DNA of 28,405 bases from an uncultured Eubacteriales bacterium (GTDB lineage Bacteria; Bacillota; Clostridia; Christensenellales; Aristaeellaceae), in assembly GCA_902796115.1 (NCBI GenBank), contig CADBNX010000165.1:1-28405 (forward strand), given 5' to 3'. Both the position numbers and the translations under genes were made by a program. Positions 14,833-22,309 of the stretch are shown piece by piece (within the stretch, counting starts at the first letter, position 1; every line of letters starts with the position of its first letter). The notes beneath the pieces were generated by a model. It had not been told where the DNA came from. It saw only the letters and a list, made by a program, of their open reading frames with translations, and made no database searches.

Positions 14833-17294
14833 GAATGAGAATGTTGAAATTGCTGCTGATCCTGACCGCGGCAGCGGCTGTGGGTATCTGCTGCGCGGGA
14901 GGCGAAACAGTTTTATCCGTATCGCATGTGGGTGATATCGTTGGTTATGATTCAAATTGTTTTGCCGTAAACGCGCCTGAGCCCGGTACGCTGACCGTCA
15001 CGATCGGAGACGGCCTTCAGGTTTTCAGGACGCTTCGGGAAACTGTGACTGCCGGAGCACATACCATTGAATGGGATGGCCTGCGGCAGGACGGGCAGCG
15101 GATCGGGAACCTGAACGGACCCTATCGCGCGGAAGCGCATTTTCTGACGGACTCCGGGAAGGAAACCACGATTTCATTTGATGTGAACGTCGGGAAAGTA
15201 AGACAGGCGCTTCTGTTCGCCCTTCCGAGCAGCGACAGGCTGTATCAGGGCGGGGGACAGGACTGGTTTTGCGAAATCTGTCTCGTGCGCGCCGGCAATG
15301 TGGTCATGCAGGTGTATCGGGAGGAAAGCCCGAACGATATCCTCTATACCAGAACCCAGGAAGTAAAAAACGAGGAACCATACAAGTTCCGCTGGAACGG
15401 GAAGGATCAGAAGGGTCCTCTTCCCGCAGGAAAGTATTGCGTTCGTTATTTTGCGGAGAAGAATGAAGACTATGATACGGTTGTTGCCGTCGAACTGACG
15501 GATGAGGCTGCGCCTGTACGGGAAACAGCGGTCACGGGTCCTCTGCTTCCGTCCTGGGACGCGGATGACAAGGTTGTCTGGACCGTGATGCAGCAGCCTT
15601 CCGTCGTAGTGGATATCCAGAATACCAGCCATCAGAAGGTGTATGCGGGCCCCGATACGAGGGCCAGGAACCTGGGCACGCTGCACGGCCAGAGCCAGTG
15701 CCTGAATGTGCTGGCAGTGATGGGGGATTGGGCACTGATTACCGCCTGGGAACATGAGGACGGCGCACAGATAACCGGGTTCGTTCCGATGAAAAATCTG
15801 AAAACAGTGGAACCGAACCCTCATTGGGGACTGCTGATCAACAAAAAAACACAGACGGCCAGGCTGTATGAGGACGGAAAGCGTATTGCCGAATTCCCGG
15901 TATCAACAGGTCTTGCGGCCAAGGATAAGCTCATCCGTGAAACTGCCGCAGGCTCCTTCCTGACAGATGAACATATGCTTGGGTTTACGCAGGAAAGACA
16001 GCGCTATGATTATCCGATCCGCTATGACGGCGGAAACCTGATCCACCAGATCGGCTGGCGGCAGGAAAACAGGATTGCGGACTTTACGGAGCAGCGGACA
16101 GCTCTCGGTACGAAAGCCAGCCATGGCTGTGTGCGGCTTCCGGATTATCCCGCGGATGACAGCGGAGTTGACGCGTACTGGTTATGGACGCATCTGCCCT
16201 GGCATACACGAATCATCATTCTGGATGATCCGGAAGAGAGAGCGCGGGAACAGGCGTCTGTTACCGGAAAGGAAGTTCCTGTTCAGTCCGTATGCGACCG
16301 GCTTGATTTTGACACGCAGCCTGCGGAAGATCGGGGAGCAGGAGCAGGAGAAACGGAGCTCGGACTGACGCTTGGCGGAGATGCTGTGATCGGTGTGCGC
16401 GAGAATTGGTGGAAGAAAGAAGAGGCGCTTCCCGCTTACCTGGATGCTTACGGCTACGGTTATCCCTTCAGCGGTCTGAAGGAGATCTTTGAACGGGATG
16501 ATATGACTTTTGTGAATCTCGAATGCGTGCTGAAAGCCGACAAAAGCCACGAAAGGACGGATAAACAATTCCGTTTCCGCGGACTTCCGGCATGGACACA
16601 GGTGCTTTCCGAAGGCTCCGTAGAGCAGGTGAATATTGCCAATAATCATTATATCGATTATCAGTCGGAAGGAAAAAGAGCGACCCGGGACGCACTCAAA
16701 GCAGGCGGGATCCCATACAGCGGATACGGATACGGCTATGTGTGGGAAAAGGATGGCGTACGGATAGGCTTTGCCGGAATACGCGAGACGATTTATCTGC
16801 AGAACAAGGGACAGATTTATGAAGACATTGCCGCTCTGCGGGACGAAGGCTGCAATGTGGTTGTTTATTCCTGCCACTGGGGACAGGAGTATGCGGAACA
16901 TCATAATGAATTGCAGGAAGAAATGGCGCTTGCCGCAGCCCAGGCAGGTGCGGACCTGGTGGTTGGGACACACCCGCATGTAGTACAGGGGATCTCCGTG
17001 ATCGGACATACACCGGTGATATGGAGTCTGGGCAACCTGATGTTCGGCGGAACCATAGAAATGACCGTTTTTGATGCGATCCTGGCGAATGTCCGTCTGC
17101 GTTTTGAAAACGGCGTTTATCTCGGGTGTGCGATTTCGCTTACGCCCATACTGACAAGCGGCATGGCTGCGGATGGCGTCAATGATTACAGACCGATCCC
17201 GGCACAAGGGGAGGACAGCGAAAGAATCCTGCGATCGGTACAGCTGGACAGCGGCATTCAACTGATGGACACCATGTGGTTTCCCGTGAAGTGA
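14829..17294 (+). CDS. Secreted L,D-transpeptidase (YkuD) fused to CapA-type metallophosphatase
   Basis: The 821-residue protein has a signal peptide (basic MRMRMLK, then a hydrophobic stretch to about residue 22). Next come about 210 residues with FlgD-like Ig repeats (HTIEWDGLRQDGQ and YKFRWNGKDQKG), an SH3-like segment (about 255-325), a YkuD L,D-transpeptidase (about 330-470, catalytic SHGCVRL with His432, Cys434, Arg436) and a CapA/PgsA-type calcineurin-like domain (about 512-790). The CapA metal-site residues are present: Asp518, Glu565, Asn606-His607, His683, and His715-x-His717. The first enzyme would cross-link or modify wall peptides; CapA-like domains act in poly-gamma-glutamate capsule formation or as phosphatases. 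No capB/capC genes are nearby. The ATG at 14829 overlaps the preceding stop. Confidence 0.87.
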   Translation: MRMRMLKLLLILTAAAAVGICCAGGETVLSVSHVGDIVGYDSNCFAVNAPEPGTLTVTIGDGLQVFRTLRETVTAGAHTIEWDGLRQDGQRIGNLNGPYRAEAHFLTDSGKETTISFDVNVGKVRQALLFALPSSDRLYQGGGQDWFCEICLVRAGNVVMQVYREESPNDILYTRTQEVKNEEPYKFRWNGKDQKGPLPAGKYCVRYFAEKNEDYDTVVAVELTDEAAPVRETAVTGPLLPSWDADDKVVWTVMQQPSVVVDIQNTSHQKVYAGPDTRARNLGTLHGQSQCLNVLAVMGDWALITAWEHEDGAQITGFVPMKNLKTVEPNPHWGLLINKKTQTARLYEDGKRIAEFPVSTGLAAKDKLIRETAAGSFLTDEHMLGFTQERQRYDYPIRYDGGNLIHQIGWRQENRIADFTEQRTALGTKASHGCVRLPDYPADDSGVDAYWLWTHLPWHTRIIILDDPEERAREQASVTGKEVPVQSVCDRLDFDTQPAEDRGAGAGETELGLTLGGDAVIGVRENWWKKEEALPAYLDAYGYGYPFSGLKEIFERDDMTFVNLECVLKADKSHERTDKQFRFRGLPAWTQVLSEGSVEQVNIANNHYIDYQSEGKRATRDALKAGGIPYSGYGYGYVWEKDGVRIGFAGIRETIYLQNKGQIYEDIAALRDEGCNVVVYSCHWGQEYAEHHNELQEEMALAAAQAGADLVVGTHPHVVQGISVIGHTPVIWSLGNLMFGGTIEMTVFDAILANVRLRFENGVYLGCAISLTPILTSGMAADGVNDYRPIPAQGEDSERILRSVQLDSGIQLMDTMWFPVK

Positions 17295-17379
17295 ATACGG
17301 AATGATGCGGGATGATAGCGGAGAGAGACCGGAAGTATTGTAATAAAATGTAAAAATATGACAAAAGCATGAAGTAATA

Positions 17380-17408
17380 TTGACAAATCATAAAAATTAC
17401 ATTATAAA
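17380..17408 (+). promoter_or_regulatory. Consensus sigma-A promoter of the L,D-transpeptidase gene
   Basis: TTGACA (17380-17385), a 17-base AT-rich spacer and TATAAA (17403-17408) form a near-perfect promoter in a strongly AT-rich stretch (about 17338-17412). AAAGGAG (17433-17439) follows, 9 bases before the ATG. This is the best promoter in the window and suggests strong constitutive expression. Confidence 0.8.
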
Positions 17409-17448
17409 TATATCGCTCAGGGAATGATTTGTAAAGGAGTAACAACAA

Positions 17449-19101
17449 ATGCGTAAAATTCGTTGGGCGGCTGCTTTCCTTTGTTTGATTCTGATGTTTG
17501 CGCCGGCTTTGTCGGAGAGTGTTCCGATAGACGATACCCTGCGGATCGGGGATAAGAATGAACGGGTACTGGAACTGCAGACCAGGCTGAAAGCGTTGAA
17601 TTATTACCGCGGACCGCTGAGCGGAGAATTCGGCACTATCACGCAGAACGCTGTCAAAGCGGTTCAGGAAGCCTACGGTATGGAGGCAACGGGAGAAGCT
17701 GACACAGAGACGCTGGACATTATCTTTGGCGAATGCTACCGTCCGCTTGAATACGGCAGTCAGGGAAGCGATGTACAGCTTCTGCAGGAAAGGCTGTCGG
17801 AACTGGGTTACTATTCGGGACCTGTGAGCGGAAATTTCCTGAACAAGACCAAGGAAGCTGTGGCCGAGTTTCAGCGTGACTTCGGCATGGAGGAAACAGG
17901 AAAAGCCGATGTCTGGACGCTGGAAATCCTGTATTCCGATATTGAAAAACCCGTTTCGACTCCGATTCCCGTCGGAGCGGTTGAAACCGAAATGAAGTAT
18001 CCGGGCAAACTCAGCTACGGGAGCACGGGAAACTCAGTGAAAGCCCTGCAGCAGAGACTGATGGATCTGGGTTTCTTTACTTATCCGAAAACGACTGCGG
18101 GGTTTTACCGGAACACACAGGCTGCTGTTGTTGCTTTTCAGAGCTTCAACGGTTTGCTGGAAACGGGAATTGTGGACGAGAAAACCTGGAATGCGATTTT
18201 CAACGACGATACGGTGGTTGCGTCCGACGGGATTCCAAAGCCCGCTGCGACACCGGAACCTGTTCCGTACCATCTGGAGGTTGATGTGAACAATCAGGTG
18301 GTCAAAGTCTGGAAGTACGCTTCTGACACCGAAGACTATACCGATCTGTATAAATGCTTCCTGTGCGCCACCGGAACCACGACGTATCCTTCTGCGCCGG
18401 GAACTTATGTATTGACAGGCAGAAGGGCAAGATGGTGCGAGTTCCCAAAATGGGGAGGCGGCAAAGCGCAGTATTGGGTAAAAATCAATGACGATATGGC
18501 GTTTCACTCCGTTCTGTATGCGGCGAATGACGAGATGTCCCTGAAAGTGAACTCTCTGACGGGTCTCGGAAAACGCGGCTCTCACGGATGTGTTCGGTTG
18601 ACCGTAGCGGATGCCCGGTGGATTTACGAGAACTGCAGGGAGGGAACTGTGGTCGTGATACACGAAAACGGGGCCGCGGATCCGGAACTGCGAGCCGCGA
18701 TTCAGCCCGGTGCCCTGGATAAAAGTGTGATGCTCCCAAGGACCACGCCGGCTCCGACCGTTTCGCCCGTATATGACGGGCAGAAACTTCCGGAAGGCGA
18801 ACTGAGGAACCTGACTGAAAACAAGTCGGGAGAAGACGTTGCCTGGCTGCAGATGAAACTGAAGGAATGGGGATATTATACCGGAACAGTGACCGGTACG
18901 TATCTTGGCGGCACCAAAAACGCAGTAAAGAGTTTTCAGCGCGCAAATGGGATCAGCGCAGAAGGAAATGTCGGCAAGGCTACATGGAACGTGATCAGGG
19001 CACTGATCGAGGCGGAAAACGCGACCCCGACGCCCATACCGACACCGTCACCTGTCACACCCATGCCGTCTGCGACGCCTTCGCCGACTCCCGCTCCGTG
19101 A
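17449..19101 (+). CDS. Secreted L,D-transpeptidase with four peptidoglycan-binding modules
   Basis: This 550-residue secreted enzyme has a signal peptide (1-23, cleavage likely after the second Ala-Leu-Ser). Three PG_binding_1 modules follow at about 28-92, 98-163 and 184-250, each with the pattern G..V..LQ..L..LGY...(G)..G.FG..T..AV..FQ. The YkuD catalytic domain (about 273-402) has GSHGCVRL with His379, Cys381 and Arg383, and a fourth binding module lies at about 445-515. The final 26 residues are a Pro/Thr-rich tail. L,D-transpeptidases make 3-3 cross-links between meso-diaminopimelate residues and bypass PBPs. The repeated modules should hold the enzyme on the wall. It has its own strong promoter. 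Confidence 0.92.
   Translation: MRKIRWAAAFLCLILMFAPALSESVPIDDTLRIGDKNERVLELQTRLKALNYYRGPLSGEFGTITQNAVKAVQEAYGMEATGEADTETLDIIFGECYRPLEYGSQGSDVQLLQERLSELGYYSGPVSGNFLNKTKEAVAEFQRDFGMEETGKADVWTLEILYSDIEKPVSTPIPVGAVETEMKYPGKLSYGSTGNSVKALQQRLMDLGFFTYPKTTAGFYRNTQAAVVAFQSFNGLLETGIVDEKTWNAIFNDDTVVASDGIPKPAATPEPVPYHLEVDVNNQVVKVWKYASDTEDYTDLYKCFLCATGTTTYPSAPGTYVLTGRRARWCEFPKWGGGKAQYWVKINDDMAFHSVLYAANDEMSLKVNSLTGLGKRGSHGCVRLTVADARWIYENCREGTVVVIHENGAADPELRAAIQPGALDKSVMLPRTTPAPTVSPVYDGQKLPEGELRNLTENKSGEDVAWLQMKLKEWGYYTGTVTGTYLGGTKNAVKSFQRANGISAEGNVGKATWNVIRALIEAENATPTPIPTPSPVTPMPSATPSPTPAP
19021..19098 (+). repeat. Pro/Thr-rich repeats encoding the end of the L,D-transpeptidase
   Basis: Repeated Thr/Ser-Pro codons encode a tail beginning ATPTPIPTPSPVTPMPSATP. 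It resembles the MreC tail at 9127-9186 and is likely a flexible, wall-spanning or glycosylated linker. Confidence 0.65.
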
Positions 19102-19102
19102 T

Positions 19103-20323
19103 GTGCCGGATGAACCTATGAGGAGCGTAATCCGGAGAATTGCAAATGATCCCGTTCCGGTTCTGCTGGTTCTGCTGATGGGAATCACCTGGACGGGCCT
19201 CCATCTGGTAACGGGCATCCCTTTTGCCGGGACTTCCGCCTATAAGTCCTATACACTGCAGGCAATGGCGTGGAGGGAAGGTCATACCTGGGTCAATAAC
19301 CTGTCCTATCTGGAATTGGCTGTATATGAAGGACGGTATTATGTTTCGTTTCCGCCTCTTCCGTCCGTCGTTCTGTTTCCGCTGACATTTCTGTTCGGCT
19401 GGGATACGCCCGACAATCTGCTGGTGAAGCTTTACACCTGCACGGCAGTGCTGATGATGTACCGGGCATTGAATAACCTGGGGGAAAACCGGATCAAGGC
19501 TGCCGCGTGGGCGTTTTTATCTGCTTTTGCCTCTTCTCTGCTGCCGCTGACGCTGGAAGGCGCGGTCTGGTACCACGCGCAGGTGCTTGCGTACGGACTG
19601 ATTACCGCTTCGATCTATTTCCTGACAGCGGACAGACCCGCGGTGAGCCTGTTATGCTATGCGCTTTCCGTTGCCTGCCGTCCTTTTGATGCGCTGTACG
19701 GAATCCTTTTGATTGCGGTTTATTCTCTGATATGCATCCGGGAAGGAAAGAATGTCAAATATGTGATCAGACGTCTTCGGACGGGAGTGATCGCGGGCTT
19801 GTGTGTCGCTGTGATGATCGGGGCGTACAATGCGATCCGGTTCGGAAATCCTCTTGAATTCGGACACAATTATCTGCCGGAGTTTTCGACCCAGGGCGGC
19901 ATTCAGTTTTCATTAGCGCATGTCCCGAAAAACGCGAAGGTCTGTTTTTGTGGCATGCCGTTTTCCATATCAGACGGAAAGCTGTCACTGAACAAATTCG
20001 GGTTTTCCGTACTGATCGCCTGTCCTGCCATCCTGTTTCTGTTTATCCGTTTTATGATCGATCTGTTCAGAAAAAACATGAATACGGAACGTGCAGTTCT
20101 GTTTGCCGTTTTTCTTGTGCATCTTCTGCTGATCCTGATGCACCGCACCTTCGGCGCGTATCAGTTCGGCGCGCGTTACTGTGCGGATCTTCTTCCGTAT
20201 GCGTTTTTCTACAGGTTGATCGGAAAAAGCGATAAACCGGACCCGGTCACGGTGGGTGAGTGGGTCTGGCTGATCGTGATATTCGGATTTACACTGTACG
20301 GATCGGTTGCGATAACGCTGTGA
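19103..20323 (+). CDS. Multi-pass membrane protein, GT-C glycosyltransferase-like
   Basis: The 406-residue hydrophobic protein has about nine to ten predicted helices. The first external loop contains LAVYEGRYYVSFPPLPSVV and the C-terminal part has AYQFGARYCADLLPYAFF. Both patterns recur in uncharacterised membrane proteins resembling GT-C glycosyltransferases (ArnT/PMT-like), which move sugars from polyprenyl-phosphate donors outside the membrane. The assignment is by pattern only. The start is unclear: a GTG at 19103 gives the longest frame, while the ATG at 19118 is plausible, and neither has a good ribosome binding site. It begins one base after the transpeptidase stop, so translational coupling is likely. 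It meets the minus-strand exporter gene tail to tail with one base between stops. Confidence 0.7.
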   Translation: MPDEPMRSVIRRIANDPVPVLLVLLMGITWTGLHLVTGIPFAGTSAYKSYTLQAMAWREGHTWVNNLSYLELAVYEGRYYVSFPPLPSVVLFPLTFLFGWDTPDNLLVKLYTCTAVLMMYRALNNLGENRIKAAAWAFLSAFASSLLPLTLEGAVWYHAQVLAYGLITASIYFLTADRPAVSLLCYALSVACRPFDALYGILLIAVYSLICIREGKNVKYVIRRLRTGVIAGLCVAVMIGAYNAIRFGNPLEFGHNYLPEFSTQGGIQFSLAHVPKNAKVCFCGMPFSISDGKLSLNKFGFSVLIACPAILFLFIRFMIDLFRKNMNTERAVLFAVFLVHLLLILMHRTFGAYQFGARYCADLLPYAFFYRLIGKSDKPDPVTVGEWVWLIVIFGFTLYGSVAITL

Positions 20324-20324
20324 A

Positions 20325-22307
20325 TCACTCAAGCTCGAACGCTCCGGTGTAGAGCTGATAGTACTGACCCTGCTGACTGATCAGCTGTTCGTGACTGCCG
20401 CGTTCGATAATGCGCCCATGATCTAACACCATGATAACATCTGCGTTCTGAACGGTGGACAGGCGGTGCGCGATCACGAAGACGGTGCGGTTTTTCATCA
20501 GCGCGTCCATACCGCGCTGGACCAGCGCCTCGGTTCGGGTATCGATGGAAGAAGTTGCTTCGTCCAGGATCATGACCGGAGGATCCGCGACGGCTGCGCG
20601 CGCAATGGAGAGCAGCTGCCGCTGTCCCTGACTCAGATTGGCACCGTCGGATTCCAGCATGGTATGATACCCTTCGGGTAGCAGCCGGATAAATGTGTCC
20701 GCGTTGACGAGCTTCGCGGCTTCGATGCATTCTTCATCCGTGGCGTCCAGCTTGCCGTATCGGATGTTGTCCAGTACGGTTCCGGTAAACAGGTTTACAT
20801 CCTGAAGGACGATTCCGAGCGAACGGCGAAGGTCCGGCTTTCTGATTTTGTTGATATTGATGCCGTCATATCTGATTTTTCCGTCCGCGATATCATAAAA
20901 ACGGTTCAACAGATTGGTGATAGTGGTTTTTCCGGCACCTGTCGCGCCGACAAAAGCGATTTTCTGCCCCGGTTTTGCATACAGCGTGATATCGTGCAGC
21001 ACCGGTTTATCCGGCAGATAACCGAAATCGACATGGTCGAGCGTTACTTCTCCCATTAATCTCGTGTATGTGGTTTCGCCGGTGCCGTGCGGATGCTTCC
21101 AGGCCCATTTTCCGGTATGTCCGGCGCATTCCGTCAGATTCCCGGAAGCATCCGTTTGGGCATTGACCAGGGTCACATAGCCCTCATCCGGTTCTGATGG
21201 TTCATCCATGAGTTCAAAAATGCGGCCTGCGCCGGCAAGCGCCATCACGATGATGTTCAGCTGCTGGGAAAGCTGGCCGATCGGGTTGATAAAGCTGCGG
21301 GAAAGCTGAAGGAAGGAAGCAATGGCGCCGAGTGTCAGAGGAGAAATGCCCCGCAGCGAAAGATTTCCGGCACCTGTAATTGCAAGTGCACCCCCCGCGA
21401 TGGCGAGGATCGAGAACAGGATATAGCCCATGTTGTTATTGACCGGACCAAGGATGCTGGCAAAGATATTCGCTTTGGAAGAAACTTCAAACAAATTGTT
21501 ATTCCGCCGGTCGAAATCCGCTTTAGCGGCCTCCTCATGAGTAAAAACTTTCACGACCTTCTGGCCGTTGATGGTTTCCTCGATATACGCGTTCACATCA
21601 CCGAGCGCTTTTTGCTGGCGCATAAAATAGGCACCGCTTTTTCCGGTAATCTTCCGTGTTACCTGCAGCATCAGCCAGATGAAAATCATCACGGCAAGCG
21701 TCAGATAGATGCTGGTGTAGAGCATGGATACGAATACAAAAACAACGGTCATCACACCTTGGATCATGCTGGGGATGGACTGCGTGATCAGCTGCCGCAG
21801 GGTGTCGGTATCATTGGTATACCGGCTCATGATATCCCCAAAGGGATGAGCATCGAAATAGCGGATGGGCAGGGTCTGCATATGAGAGAAAAGATTATCC
21901 CGAATGGTTTTTAAAACACCCTGTCCCATGATTGCTCCCAGTCTGTTATAGGTCAGGGAAGAAACGATACCGATCAGGTAAATCAGGGCCATCACAATCA
22001 GCGCACGGATCAGACCGGAATATTCCGGAGAGGGTTCGTGCAGGAGCGGGGTGATATAATCGTCGATCAAACGGCCCAAAAACAGGGAAGATGCTACGCC
22101 CGTGGCGGAGGACAGGACGATCGCGCATACCACGATGACAGCCAGTGTGCGGTAATGCATGATATAGCCAAGCAGTCTTTTCAGTACCTTCGTATCGATG
22201 GATTTGAGGGATGGCTTCCTCTGCGCTTTTCCCTGAAAGGGAAAGCCTTTTTCTTCGGGATTTTCTCCGGCTTTCGGATCGTGTTTTTTCATGGATGGAT
22301 TTTGCAT
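20325..22307 (-). CDS. ABC exporter half-transporter, canonical-site subunit (YfiC/TM288-like)
   Basis: The 660-residue half-transporter has an exporter membrane domain (about 40-345) and an ATPase domain (about 420-655). Walker A is GATGAGKTT (Lys460), the signature is LSQGQRQ, Walker B is MILDEATSSID with catalytic Glu583, and AHRLS carries the switch histidine. An insertion of about 40 residues rich in Gly, Thr and Trp (around 385-425) lies between membrane and ATPase domains. LSQGQ in place of LSGGQ is typical of the subunit that completes the degenerate site of heterodimeric exporters such as TM287/288 and BmrCD. AAAGGAG in the end of the upstream gene serves the ATG at 22307. Such pairs export drugs, lipids or peptides; the substrate is unknown. 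Confidence 0.9.
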   Translation of the reverse strand: MQNPSMKKHDPKAGENPEEKGFPFQGKAQRKPSLKSIDTKVLKRLLGYIMHYRTLAVIVVCAIVLSSATGVASSLFLGRLIDDYITPLLHEPSPEYSGLIRALIVMALIYLIGIVSSLTYNRLGAIMGQGVLKTIRDNLFSHMQTLPIRYFDAHPFGDIMSRYTNDTDTLRQLITQSIPSMIQGVMTVVFVFVSMLYTSIYLTLAVMIFIWLMLQVTRKITGKSGAYFMRQQKALGDVNAYIEETINGQKVVKVFTHEEAAKADFDRRNNNLFEVSSKANIFASILGPVNNNMGYILFSILAIAGGALAITGAGNLSLRGISPLTLGAIASFLQLSRSFINPIGQLSQQLNIIVMALAGAGRIFELMDEPSEPDEGYVTLVNAQTDASGNLTECAGHTGKWAWKHPHGTGETTYTRLMGEVTLDHVDFGYLPDKPVLHDITLYAKPGQKIAFVGATGAGKTTITNLLNRFYDIADGKIRYDGININKIRKPDLRRSLGIVLQDVNLFTGTVLDNIRYGKLDATDEECIEAAKLVNADTFIRLLPEGYHTMLESDGANLSQGQRQLLSIARAAVADPPVMILDEATSSIDTRTEALVQRGMDALMKNRTVFVIAHRLSTVQNADVIMVLDHGRIIERGSHEQLISQQGQYYQLYTGAFELE

Positions 22308-22309
22308 AA

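Noticed and set aside
16182..17261. Minus-strand open frame of 359 codons
   Set aside because: It is antisense to the CapA domain, whose metal-binding motifs are clear in the sense frame.
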